This document shows, piece by piece, positions 8,464 through 16,737 of a DNA stretch of 64,000 nucleotides; position 1 is the stretch's first letter; each line of letters begins with the position of its first letter. The position numbers and the translations under genes were made by a program. Source of the stretch: a virus; IMG/VR virus record IMGVR_UViG_3300008113_000031, positions 1 to 64,000 of that record; one strand, given 5' to 3'. The notes beneath the pieces were generated by a model. The model was not told where the DNA came from, ran no database searches, and saw only the letters and a program-made list of their open reading frames with translations.

Positions 8464-9257
8464 GTCCAAAACCTAAAAAAGAAAAATTAAAACCAGGTCA
8501 AATTAGATTTACTCCTATGGATAATAGACTTATGGAGTCGGCTCCATTCGCAAACTCTTTAACTAATCAACCATCTTGGTTTAAAAGAATAAAAAAAGAA
8601 GGTGGTTCATTAAGAAGATGCGCTGGCACAATAGATTTTTTAACCGCTGGCGTTACATTACCAATGTGGACTAATTATAGATTTAGGCCAGATGGTCGCG
8701 GTTCTTGGGAAACTGGATCTGATGATTTTTTCCCATCTGCAGTTATTGGGGGGAAAGATGTTCCAATAGGATCTATATCTGGATTCAATTATAATTCCAC
8801 GGGTGAATGCCCAATGACAGCTGTCAGAAAGATTGAGACTGGTCAGTATCCAAAGATTATTAATCCATGGAGAATTGAAACAGCACCAGGTTGGTCAACT
8901 TTAATGGTTCCAATTTATTGGGAGCCAAATGAAGACTACACTGTTTTACCTGCAATTGTTCATACTGATTTTTATCATCAAATGAATGTAGTTATCAATC
9001 CAATTAATGATAGACCGTTTACTATTAGATTTGGAACACCAATGGCTCAGCTTATTCCATTTAAAAGAGATTCGGATTTTACAGAAGTTCTTTTTAATGA
9101 TGAAGAATATTTTAAATACGTGGCTTCTTCAGGAATGGGTAGCGGCCATCTTTCTCCAGCAGATGGAACCGGTGCTCCATACAGAAGAGAAAGAATTAAG
9201 ATTGACGCTGAACTAAAAAACAACGCCAAAAAAAAATTCTTTAGAAGAGGGAATTGA
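8460..9257 (+). CDS. conserved hypothetical protein linked to the halogenase
   Basis: 265 aa from GTG, overlapping the halogenase TGA by four bases. Features: a Lys-rich start, PSWFKRIKKEGGSLRRCAGTIDFL then a G-V-T-L-P-M-W strand, GWSTLMVPIYW, and HTDFYHQMNVVINP with two histidines and an aspartate (H-T-D-F-Y-H) that could bind metal in a cupin-like barrel. It vaguely resembles conserved unknowns of cyanophages found near oxygenases. Function not assigned; translational coupling suggests it works with the halogenase. Confidence 0.6.
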   Translation: MSPKPKKEKLKPGQIRFTPMDNRLMESAPFANSLTNQPSWFKRIKKEGGSLRRCAGTIDFLTAGVTLPMWTNYRFRPDGRGSWETGSDDFFPSAVIGGKDVPIGSISGFNYNSTGECPMTAVRKIETGQYPKIINPWRIETAPGWSTLMVPIYWEPNEDYTVLPAIVHTDFYHQMNVVINPINDRPFTIRFGTPMAQLIPFKRDSDFTEVLFNDEEYFKYVASSGMGSGHLSPADGTGAPYRRERIKIDAELKNNAKKKFFRRGN

Positions 9258-9259
9258 CA

Positions 9260-9508
9260 ATGGGTATAGAATCATTTCTTAATACTGAAAGTAAAATTGA
9301 AGCGCTACAAGAGCTAAAAATGCTCATAGCAAAAGAAATATATATAAAATGTATAACATTAGGTTTTGATCCCGATGAGTTTGATCACGTTGAATATGTA
9401 TCAAGTTTTGAGCAAAATCCTGTAACAGCAGAGGGCATTAATCAAAACTATTTACTGGGTCTTTGTAAAAAAATGTTAATTGTTGAATCTAAAATAGGAG
9501 CTATTTAA
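9260..9508 (+). CDS. small coiled protein, paralogue of 5730-5957
   Basis: 82 aa. The ATG at 9260 is preferred because AGAGGGA lies nine bases upstream; a TTG at 9254 overlapping the previous stop is possible but too close to that site. Same two-helix plan and D-P-D-E-F-D loop as the protein at 5730-5957, with an extra insert (HVEYVSSFEQN) in the middle. Function unknown. Its TAA overlaps the ATG of the next gene. Confidence 0.6.
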   Translation: MGIESFLNTESKIEALQELKMLIAKEIYIKCITLGFDPDEFDHVEYVSSFEQNPVTAEGINQNYLLGLCKKMLIVESKIGAI

Positions 9509-10179
9509 TGCTAGCTAATGATAGGCTTTTAGAGGAATCTAATGCGTTAGACTGTGGATTTTTTACGTTAGCAAAAGTCGCTTTGGTTATACCTGGAAAA
9601 AATGCACCAAGAACTGATAGACGTGATAATTTTCAGGTTACTGGGTTAATAGTGACTCAAAATACAGAGTATGAGAGTCAGGCTTCTGTAATAGGTAAAA
9701 GTTCTTTATATTCTGATTCAGTTCTACTTCCAAAGCATATTACAAAAATTGAATACCCAATTTATTATTCTCCAAGTTGGTTAATTTCTTACATTGAAGT
9801 GTTAGATGATAAAACAGTTGTTCCAATGACTTTTATTGATCCACAAACAGATCCAACACCTTCTACTATGTGGCTAGCAAGATCTATATATCAACTTTTT
9901 AAAAATATTAGAGAATGGTCTTTTATGGTTGATGAGCCGTTTAGCTCTGACCATCCAATGGCCACCTACTCTAAGTTGGTTATAGACTCACTGAATCCTC
10001 CTCAGGAGATACTAGACGAAATAGACGCAATGCCTGATATGCACTTAGCGAAGTTTCTAAAGGGTCAGTCTGATTACAAACAAATACCACCACATGTTGG
10101 TGTATCGCAATTATTCAAGGATTGGATTTTAGAAATTAGTCAGCAGTATCCATATAAACGTTTTGAGGAGCAACTTTAG
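9508..10179 (+). CDS. hypothetical protein
   Basis: 223 aa, starting in a TAATG overlap and ending in TAGTG with the next start. Aromatic- and Pro-rich, no membrane segment, no cofactor or catalytic motif that I can name. The coupling to its neighbours places it in the same transcript as the halogenase cassette. Confidence 0.55.
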   Translation: MLANDRLLEESNALDCGFFTLAKVALVIPGKNAPRTDRRDNFQVTGLIVTQNTEYESQASVIGKSSLYSDSVLLPKHITKIEYPIYYSPSWLISYIEVLDDKTVVPMTFIDPQTDPTPSTMWLARSIYQLFKNIREWSFMVDEPFSSDHPMATYSKLVIDSLNPPQEILDEIDAMPDMHLAKFLKGQSDYKQIPPHVGVSQLFKDWILEISQQYPYKRFEEQL

Positions 10180-10478
10180 TGTTTAAAAATATATTATTGT
10201 TTTTTAATAAAATTAAAGTAGCAGTAAAAACAATGTCCAATAAAACTTATTGGAGTAAAGCAAACAGCGTAGAGGCTTGGGGTTTCGCTACAAAATTGGC
10301 TATAATTTTTCCGGGTCTTCTTTTTGGTAAACAATTTTGGTGGCTATATATATTTGCAATTCTCTCTAGCATTGCTTTAATATGGTCCTCTACAGTTAAA
10401 ACACTTCCAACTATAATACTATTTAATGTATGTTGGGTTGTTTTAGCTAGTTTAGCTATAGCAAAACATTTTATCTAG
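10179..10478 (+). CDS. small membrane protein
   Basis: 99 aa from GTG (TAGTG overlap). About 40 basic N-terminal residues are followed by two to three hydrophobic spans (about residues 42-50, 53-70 and 76-97: AIIFPGLLF, FWWLYIFAILSSIALIW, TIILFNVCWVVLASLAIA). It could be a holin-like or host-membrane-acting protein, but it has no lysin neighbour and no diagnostic motif. Confidence 0.55.
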   Translation: MFKNILLFFNKIKVAVKTMSNKTYWSKANSVEAWGFATKLAIIFPGLLFGKQFWWLYIFAILSSIALIWSSTVKTLPTIILFNVCWVVLASLAIAKHFI

Positions 10479-10487
10479 GAGTTAATC

Positions 10488-10850
10488 ATGTTATACAACG
10501 ACCTGGTAGGATATAGTCAAACTGGAGTATCCTATGAGGGGTCGTTGACTTTATCTGTTCCTGGGTTTTCTTTAACCTTATTACCGCCATCAATAGCCGT
10601 ATACGTAGGTGATGAACCAGATTTTAGTAATTTAACAAGCATAGGGCTTGTTACTATTACATCAGTTAAAACTGGTTCAATTACATTGGAAACCACAGAG
10701 CAACAAGCAGAATTAATTGCTCAGTCGTCTTTGGTATATGTGGTCAAATCAGCAGATATTTCCCTTCAAAATAACGCATTAGAAGAAGGTAGCTTAGTTC
10801 AGGTTGCAGTGTTAAATTCCGCAAAATCTGCAGAACAGACCCTTGCTTAG
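10488..10850 (+). CDS. hypothetical beta-rich virion protein
   Basis: 120 aa, ATG with TAGGAG upstream. All-beta pattern (G-S-L-T-L-S-V-P-G-F-S-L-T-L-L), Thr/Ser/Val-rich, no enzymatic motif. Last gene before the connector unit and a promoter-like gap. Structural role likely from composition and place, nothing more specific. Confidence 0.5.
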   Translation: MLYNDLVGYSQTGVSYEGSLTLSVPGFSLTLLPPSIAVYVGDEPDFSNLTSIGLVTITSVKTGSITLETTEQQAELIAQSSLVYVVKSADISLQNNALEEGSLVQVAVLNSAKSAEQTLA

Positions 10851-10866
10851 TAATTTCTAGAATTAA

Positions 10867-10883
10867 GTACTATTATATATAGA
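10867..10883 (+). promoter_or_regulatory. candidate phage promoter motif, copy 2, with palindrome
   Basis: GTACTATTATATATAGA resembles the 17-base strings at 389 and 14589. It overlaps a perfect 12-base palindrome TATAGATCTATA at 10878-10889. It stands in a 52-base gap, 20 bases before the next ATG. Confidence 0.35.
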
Positions 10884-10902
10884 TCTATAAAATGGAGATA
10901 AA

Positions 10903-11802
10903 ATGTCTAGTTCCGTCCTGGTTAATGATACCGTTAGAATTAAAGTTAAATTTGTAGACGTTAATCCGACTACGGGGGAACAACAATCTGTTTCCCCATC
11001 TTCTGTAATCGTTAATATTGAAAAAGCAGACGGACAAAACGTTGTAACAAATGCATTTGCTACGGCCATTAATTCATCAGAGTATTACTATGATTTTACT
11101 CCTTCCGTAGCAGGTCAATACACAGTAATGTTCAATGGCATTATGCCAGACACATCTCAGATACTCGTCAATCAAAATCTATATGTCAGCGATGCGGAAT
11201 CCGATTACAGGCCTACAGTAACTCTTAAGGCAGATGAAACAATAATCTTTGCCGCTGACTTAGATCCTTTGTACATAGATCCAGAAGAGCTTTTGTCATT
11301 TTTCCCAGATGCATCGCTTCTTGAAATCGGTGAGTTAATTCATCACTATTCTTTAGAGGTTAAGGAAATATTCAACTTACTTGATACGGAAAATGGAACT
11401 GGAATTAATTTTACAACAGCAGAATACATTAAAGCTTCTGCATGTTGTGAGTTAAGTAGGACTTATGGTTTCGGCGGGGATGATGAGCTTTCTTTAAAAC
11501 TTGCGGATTTATCTATAACAAATAGATCTAATCCAAGAACTTCTATTAATAGAGGGAATGCCACCACTTGGTGTCAAATAGCAGCTGCTTTAAGAAAAGA
11601 ACTGATGGCCTCAAGGGTTGGAATGAGAGCAGTTACGCCAAAAGGTTTGCCTTCAGAAAAGATTGCTACAGCTGGTAAAAATGTAGATCCAGAAACTGGT
11701 GCAATCATATATCTTTCAGATAGAGAACTTTATGGTAGGGGTAAGAAAAAATCTCCAAAAGAAGACCCTATGCCATCAAGAGGTTTAAAGAAGTATGATT
11801 GA
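10903..11802 (+). CDS. head-tail connector (adaptor) protein with N-terminal Ig-like domain
   Basis: 299 aa, ATG with GGAG upstream. Residues ~1-95 form an Ig-like domain (DTVRIKVKF, Y-Y-D-F-T-P..AGQYTVMF). Residues ~120-230 are helical with D-P-E-E-L-L..F-P and A-S-A-C-C-E-L-S-R-T-Y-G, like head-tail adaptors. The C-terminus is basic and Pro-rich. Assignment rests on order: it lies directly upstream of a head-closure-like protein, sheath and tail-terminator genes, and overlaps the next start by eight bases. Confidence 0.55.
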   Translation: MSSSVLVNDTVRIKVKFVDVNPTTGEQQSVSPSSVIVNIEKADGQNVVTNAFATAINSSEYYYDFTPSVAGQYTVMFNGIMPDTSQILVNQNLYVSDAESDYRPTVTLKADETIIFAADLDPLYIDPEELLSFFPDASLLEIGELIHHYSLEVKEIFNLLDTENGTGINFTTAEYIKASACCELSRTYGFGGDDELSLKLADLSITNRSNPRTSINRGNATTWCQIAAALRKELMASRVGMRAVTPKGLPSEKIATAGKNVDPETGAIIYLSDRELYGRGKKKSPKEDPMPSRGLKKYD

Positions 11803-12172
11803 TCCTAAAAAAGCTTTTAGAAAAATTCTTAGAGAATATGGTCACGATGTCCTCTTGCAAAGAAGAGTATCTGATGATTTTTTGTATTCAACAAATTTTG
11901 AAAGAATAACAACTAGACATTTCTTTCCATCAGCAGAAGTTTTAGCCCAAGCGCAAAAAGAAGATAATGAAGGTTTTGTTACCAACGTTGATTTAATTTT
12001 TTATTTTGAATCAGAAGTAAACCCAAAACAAGGCGATAGAATATACGAGGAGTCTCCATCCAATGTTAATGACCCAAACGTCTACATGATAGACTTTGCT
12101 GCACCAGTAAGAGGTAGAATGGGTAAAATAGTTTATTGGACAGTCGGAGCTACCAGAGAAAGGCCAAGTTAA
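11795..12172 (+). CDS. head closure (stopper) protein
   Basis: 125 aa. The pattern H-D-V-L-L-Q-R-R-V near the start, Q-G-D-R-I-Y-E in the middle, and Y-M-I-D-F-A-A-P-V-R-G-R-M-G-K-I-V-Y-W-T-V-G at the end fits small stopper/head-completion proteins that seal the filled head and receive the tail. Size and place between adaptor and tail terminator agree. Its TAA shares bases with the ATG of the next gene. Confidence 0.65.
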   Translation: MIDPKKAFRKILREYGHDVLLQRRVSDDFLYSTNFERITTRHFFPSAEVLAQAQKEDNEGFVTNVDLIFYFESEVNPKQGDRIYEESPSNVNDPNVYMIDFAAPVRGRMGKIVYWTVGATRERPS

Positions 12173-13827
12173 TGATAGTTTTATCTCCAGGCCAAACTGG
12201 TACTTTTGAATTTATTTTTAATGAAAATAATACTTTTTATGATCCAACATCTGGAGCAACTCCTTCTGATGTTTTAGTGTCTGTCTACAGAGGGGATGCA
12301 GGATCAGGTACCGTAATAGATGGTCCTTATTCTTATCTATTTCAGGCCGCCACTCCAAGTGGAAATTACATAGAAAAAACTACAAACAATACTATATATC
12401 ACGGTAATTTCGGAGATTTACCTGGCCAGAATGTGTCTACATTAAACGCAACAAAGTTTTCTTTTTACTACACTCCTCCTGAAAAGCTTTTTCCAGGAAA
12501 CTATTCAGTAGTAGCAACTACATATTCTGGGGCTAGCATTATACAATATATAGCCCATTTTCAAATCCCGCAAACAAGCGTAGCTTTATCTTCTGCTTAT
12601 GCATCAGGGCAAAGAGAGATAATTCAATCTTTTGTTCCAGCTTATCAGAATCTTGATCAATATAAAACAAACTCAGTCCTTTTAATTGGCCACGCTGATG
12701 GAATAGAATTAAACAACATAATTAGAATTGGTTCTATTCAAGAAGCTGTAGATTTATTAAAAGCAAATGTTAATTCACCTCTACTAAGAGGTGTTTTTGA
12801 CGCATATGCAGCAGGCGCTAGAGATATTTATATATGCGCAGCAGCTCCGATGACCGAATATATTGAGGGCATATCTGAGAGAAACGCTGCAAAGCCATTT
12901 TATTCAATGAATGATGCAACCCCTGTTAACTATAATTTTTACCAAAGATATTGGTCTAGACTAGAAGAAACTTATCATGTAATTAAAGATTATGATTATA
13001 TTGATATCGTTGTTCCTTTAGAGACAAGTATATTAAATACCGGATCTGTTGACTTTACAACACAATTAGCTTCATATTGTCAAGACTTTCACAATAAAAG
13101 TGGAATGATTCAGATAGGGGTTATTGGAAGCAGAACGGGAGCAATAACAGAAGCTGACATAGTTGCTTTAGAAAGTAAAAACATATTTATAAATAGGTAC
13201 ACAATGTTTGATCCACAAAATCAAATTATAGGGGATATGGGTAGATTTGTTGTACCAATTTATGGTGAACTAATTATCAATCACAACTTTTTAAATATAA
13301 CATATGTATCGTCTGGTGCAGCGACAGTAGCTGGAATGATATCAGCAAACCCAGTAAATCAAAGTCTTATAAGAAAAAATGTACCCTCTGCTTTTGGTTT
13401 AAGTGGAATATCTTTAAATCAATCTCAAGTAGACAGATTAGATAACATTGGCGTCAATACCTTTACACGCAATGCCAGAACAAGAAGAGGCAATACTTAT
13501 CAAATATATTTGACTAACGATAACACTATGGCACACCCTACATCTAATTATAGAAAGCTTCCGCAAATTAGATTATGTGCAATGTTAATAAATGAAATCA
13601 AAGCGTTATCGAATAATAATATAAGTAAATTTTCTTCCCAAAAAGCGGTAGAAGATGTAAGAAAGCTTTTATCTTTCTTAAAAACTAACAATATAATTGC
13701 AGATTATACTTTTGAGGCCTACAGTGATCAGGAGATAAAAGGAAAACTATACTTTGACATTAGTGTAACTTCTTCTCTGGGTCTTAAAAAAATGTCATTT
13801 AGCATATCATCAGGCAAGGCAGCATAA
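12172..13827 (+). CDS. sheath-fold protein 1 (sheath paralogue with Ig-like N-terminus)
   Basis: 551 aa, starting at the ATG at 12172 that overlaps the previous stop. Residues ~1-130 look Ig-like and carry two of the ATP tripeptides. The rest has sheath features: a domain with SVLLIGHADG, a long central region with A-Y-A-A-G-A-R-D-I-Y-I-C-A-A-A-P, and a C-terminal domain with R-L-C-A-M-L-I-N-E-I-K-A-L then Y-T-F-E-A-Y-S-D and an ISV beta-hairpin, as in tail sheath C-termini. A shorter, more abundant-type sheath is encoded at 14647. This one may form a special ring such as a neck or end-of-sheath piece; the role is inferred. Confidence 0.65.
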   Translation: MIVLSPGQTGTFEFIFNENNTFYDPTSGATPSDVLVSVYRGDAGSGTVIDGPYSYLFQAATPSGNYIEKTTNNTIYHGNFGDLPGQNVSTLNATKFSFYYTPPEKLFPGNYSVVATTYSGASIIQYIAHFQIPQTSVALSSAYASGQREIIQSFVPAYQNLDQYKTNSVLLIGHADGIELNNIIRIGSIQEAVDLLKANVNSPLLRGVFDAYAAGARDIYICAAAPMTEYIEGISERNAAKPFYSMNDATPVNYNFYQRYWSRLEETYHVIKDYDYIDIVVPLETSILNTGSVDFTTQLASYCQDFHNKSGMIQIGVIGSRTGAITEADIVALESKNIFINRYTMFDPQNQIIGDMGRFVVPIYGELIINHNFLNITYVSSGAATVAGMISANPVNQSLIRKNVPSAFGLSGISLNQSQVDRLDNIGVNTFTRNARTRRGNTYQIYLTNDNTMAHPTSNYRKLPQIRLCAMLINEIKALSNNNISKFSSQKAVEDVRKLLSFLKTNNIIADYTFEAYSDQEIKGKLYFDISVTSSLGLKKMSFSISSGKAA

Positions 13828-13828
13828 C

Positions 13829-14569
13829 ATGGCACAAAACGCATTTGGATTTCCATTACCAGCTTTAAACGAGGTGGCAAATAATAGGACCTTTGGTCCA
13901 CCACTTCAAGCAGCCGGTAATTTAACTTATCTTGAATTTATATCTGTAGTTAAATTATTGTGGGAAAACCTTCATCCAGACATTCCAGTGGTTCCCACTC
14001 AGCCGGCTCAGTACGCAACGTACCCATGCATCGTGTATGGCCTAGAGTTGAGAAAGGCACACTCTGTAGAACCAAAGCCTAGAAGTAGGCACGTCATTGA
14101 AAATGACATGATGGTTTTTGGGCAGAGATTTCAAAATGTTGTATCTTTTACTATAACAACAAAAGTTATGGGAGGGGCAACTAAGACCCCGGAATCAAGA
14201 TATGACGGAGCAGAAGTAGCAGACTCCTTAGCAGAGATTTTTGAGGACTTTATGCTTGAATATACCCCAGTTTTTAAAAGATTAGGGGCATCAGAATTTG
14301 TCTATGCGAGAAGACTCGCAGACGCAGAGGAAAATAAGGGAAGTACTGACGTAGTCAAAAGAACTGTTACGTATATGTTAACTACAGAAAAGCTTATAGC
14401 TAGCTCAGTTGGAACCATAGAGCAAATAGCTATAGATGTTAGAACTTATATGGCCTATGAAAAAGAGTTAATTAAAGAGCCATTTGAAAAAGCAACTCCT
14501 GATTTCGAGGGCACAGAAGTAACTATTATAGACCTATATCAAAATTCTACACCAAATATTAACTCATAG
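13829..14569 (+). CDS. tail terminator/completion-type protein
   Basis: 246 aa. A Y-P-C-I-V-Y-G-L-E-L strand, a long beta-hairpin (FQNVVSFTITTKVMG) and a helix A-D-S-L-A-E-I-F-E-D-F-M match the layout of tail terminators that cap tube and sheath at the neck. The place just before the sheath gene is usual. N- and C-terminal extensions are longer than in minimal terminators. No enzyme motif. Confidence 0.55.
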   Translation: MAQNAFGFPLPALNEVANNRTFGPPLQAAGNLTYLEFISVVKLLWENLHPDIPVVPTQPAQYATYPCIVYGLELRKAHSVEPKPRSRHVIENDMMVFGQRFQNVVSFTITTKVMGGATKTPESRYDGAEVADSLAEIFEDFMLEYTPVFKRLGASEFVYARRLADAEENKGSTDVVKRTVTYMLTTEKLIASSVGTIEQIAIDVRTYMAYEKELIKEPFEKATPDFEGTEVTIIDLYQNSTPNINS

Positions 14570-14588
14570 TTGTTTTTATAGGTTGTTC

Positions 14589-14605
14589 GTTACTATACAT
14601 TAAGA
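14589..14605 (+). promoter_or_regulatory. candidate phage promoter motif, copy 3
   Basis: GTTACTATACATTAAGA is 42 bases upstream of the sheath ATG and aligns with copies at 389 and 10867. A TTGTTT about 18 bases further upstream could be a -35 element. The sheath gene needs high expression and has a strong GGAGG ribosome site (14632-14636). Confidence 0.4.
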
Positions 14606-14646
14606 CTAGACCTACAAAAGACTGCAAACCGGAGGTTTAAAATTCA

Positions 14647-15933
14647 ATGGCTCTACCTGGCGTTAAAACAATCGTAAAAGATCGCTTTTATAGCATCTCA
14701 AGACAGGATTCTCCTGTCGGTCCAAGAATCTGTGTAATCGGCATGCGTAGCACCGCCGATGGCACTGGCAACGTAGCTGACTTAGACGTCGTTCAAGTTA
14801 CAAAAGAATCTGACGTTATCACCGCTTTTGGTGAGGGTTCACAGCTGCACAAAGCTTATAAGGAATTAGTTGCTGCTGGTGCAGATAGAATCTTTATGGT
14901 TCCTCTCCCAAGCAATACAACATTTAATCATACCAATGGTACAGCTACTTCTGGTGGCACAGACGTCTTTGATGCAGCATTCGCTGCAGCTGAAGTCGCC
15001 CTTCCAGACATCATTGTTCCTTGGGGTAGAGGTGGCACCACTTCAGACTGGCAAGATCCAGCAACTCCTGGTGACGACGTTGAGTATGGTTTCCATGCTG
15101 ACAACACTACAACAGTAGCAAACAACTGGGCATACAAAGTAGCCAACAAGGTTAAGGCAATCAGCGAAAACAGCAATCCATGTGTTGCCGTAATGGGAAT
15201 TAGACCATGGATTGGCACTGGTGCAACTCCTGCAACCGCAGAGACAATGACACCAGCTAATGTTTCAACACACCTTAGCCTTACTCGCCTTCCAGACAAG
15301 AATGCAACTTCTGGTTCATCATATACCTGGGGCGGAATTGGTAGATACGTTATAATCATTGCAGCAGAGGTCAAGCCAGTCAATTACAGCTCAGAAAACT
15401 ACGCAGACTTTGGTTACGCAAATGGCGCAACAACTTTTGCAGCTTCTTTGAGCAGAATGGCTTCTTACGTAAGTCCAGTCAACAAGACAGTCTTTAACGT
15501 AACAAGACTGCGCTACAATCCAACTAGAACACAACTTTCTAACGACCAAGCAACTGGTGTTACCGACAAGGGTGTAAACGCAATTGTCCTTAACTTTAAT
15601 AAGATTCCAGTATATGCAGAAGGCATGACATTTGCTCCCGCTACCTCAGACTACAACAGAATTTCAACTTCAAGAATTATCAACGAAGCTGCTCTTGTTG
15701 TCCGTCAGGTTTGTCAGAAGTTTGTTGGTGAGCCTTCAACAATGCAAGTCCGCAACTCGATGGAAACAGCTATTACTTCGGGTCTACGCGGGATGCAACA
15801 GCTTGGCGCTCTTCTTGACAGTGACTTCACCGTAAGTTACATTCCAAGCGAAAACAAAGCCCTAGTTGACCTAGTGCTAACACCAGCTTTTGAACTTAAG
15901 TCAATTGAAGTTCAAATAGCAGTTAACCTTTAA
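14647..15933 (+). CDS. contractile tail sheath protein
   Basis: 428 aa. The start ALPGVKTIVKDRFYS, a Rossmann-like segment with RICVIGMRSTA and S-Q-L-H-K-A-Y-K-E-L-V-A-A-G-A-D-R-I-F-M-V, and a C-terminal domain ending F-E-L-K-S-I-E-V-Q-I-A-V are typical of sheath subunits. It surrounds the tube and contracts to drive it into the host. Codon use is C-ending and GC-richer than the neighbours, as for the capsid and tube, consistent with very high expression. The tube gene follows after a 31-base gap with its own AGGAGGG. Confidence 0.85.
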   Translation: MALPGVKTIVKDRFYSISRQDSPVGPRICVIGMRSTADGTGNVADLDVVQVTKESDVITAFGEGSQLHKAYKELVAAGADRIFMVPLPSNTTFNHTNGTATSGGTDVFDAAFAAAEVALPDIIVPWGRGGTTSDWQDPATPGDDVEYGFHADNTTTVANNWAYKVANKVKAISENSNPCVAVMGIRPWIGTGATPATAETMTPANVSTHLSLTRLPDKNATSGSSYTWGGIGRYVIIIAAEVKPVNYSSENYADFGYANGATTFAASLSRMASYVSPVNKTVFNVTRLRYNPTRTQLSNDQATGVTDKGVNAIVLNFNKIPVYAEGMTFAPATSDYNRISTSRIINEAALVVRQVCQKFVGEPSTMQVRNSMETAITSGLRGMQQLGALLDSDFTVSYIPSENKALVDLVLTPAFELKSIEVQIAVNL

Positions 15934-15964
15934 TATTAACACTATAAGATAGGAGGGTACACAG

Positions 15965-16657
15965 ATGCCAGCATCAGGCGAGTACTACGATTCACCGGTT
16001 AACAAATACCTTAATACATATACCACTTTCTCCGGAGCAGATATTGTTGCCACCTTTGGCGGTAAGGAGATCGGAGCATTGTCGGGTATTACTTTCTCGG
16101 TTACAAGAGAAAAAGCACCAATTTATACCATGGGTTCACCAAACCCAAGGTCATTCTCCAGAGGTAAAAGAGGTATCGCTGGTTCATTGATCTTCACAGT
16201 CTTTGACCGCCCTGCCCTTTACACAATGCTTGAGACCCACCACGGCACCTCTCAAGAAATGAAGTTCTGGACAAGATCAAGCAACACACTTCCAGGTGAT
16301 CCTTCACATAGAAGAGGTATTGCTGAGTTTGACGACCAATCAAGAGACGTTGTAAGCAAGGTTCCTTACTACGCAGACCAAATTCCACCATTTGACATCA
16401 CCATTACATTTGTCAATGAATATGGTCAGGGCGCAGTAAGATCAATCTACGGCGTTGAGCTTCTTAACGAAGGTTCTGGCGCTTCAATGGACGATATCGT
16501 TATTGAAGAGACAATGACCTACGTAGCTCGTGAGATTGGTCCTATGTACACCATTTCTAACTCACAATTGAGCAGATTCGGTGGCAGCTTGTCTGACATC
16601 ATTTCCAAGGACGCAGTAACCTCAAGTGGTCTAAACTCAGAAATCATTAGACCATAA
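15965..16657 (+). CDS. tail tube protein
   Basis: 230 aa, ATG with AGGAGGGT upstream. Tube-fold pattern: GALSGITFSVTREKAPIYTM, then P-N-P-R-S-F-S-R-G-K-R-G-I-A-G-S-L-I-F-T-V-F, P-P-F-D-I-T-I-T-F-V-N-E-Y-G, and I-Y-G-V-E-L-L-N-E-G-S-G-A-S. Same design as the two genes downstream. Optimised codons and a terminator directly behind it indicate this is the main tube subunit. Confidence 0.85.
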   Translation: MPASGEYYDSPVNKYLNTYTTFSGADIVATFGGKEIGALSGITFSVTREKAPIYTMGSPNPRSFSRGKRGIAGSLIFTVFDRPALYTMLETHHGTSQEMKFWTRSSNTLPGDPSHRRGIAEFDDQSRDVVSKVPYYADQIPPFDITITFVNEYGQGAVRSIYGVELLNEGSGASMDDIVIEETMTYVAREIGPMYTISNSQLSRFGGSLSDIISKDAVTSSGLNSEIIRP

Positions 16658-16684
16658 TTTTTAAGGTTAAGTCTTAACATCTAT

Positions 16685-16727
16685 AGCGTGGAGGATGACT
16701 AGTTTGTCCTCCACGCTTTAGTTTTTA
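16685..16727 (+). terminator. Rho-independent terminator after the tube gene
   Basis: Perfect 11-bp stem AGCGTGGAGGA / TCCTCCACGCT with an 11-base loop at 16685-16717, followed by TTAGTTTTTAT. It would lower transcription of the two tube paralogues relative to the major sheath and tube. Confidence 0.88.
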
Positions 16728-16737
16728 TCGGAGCAAA

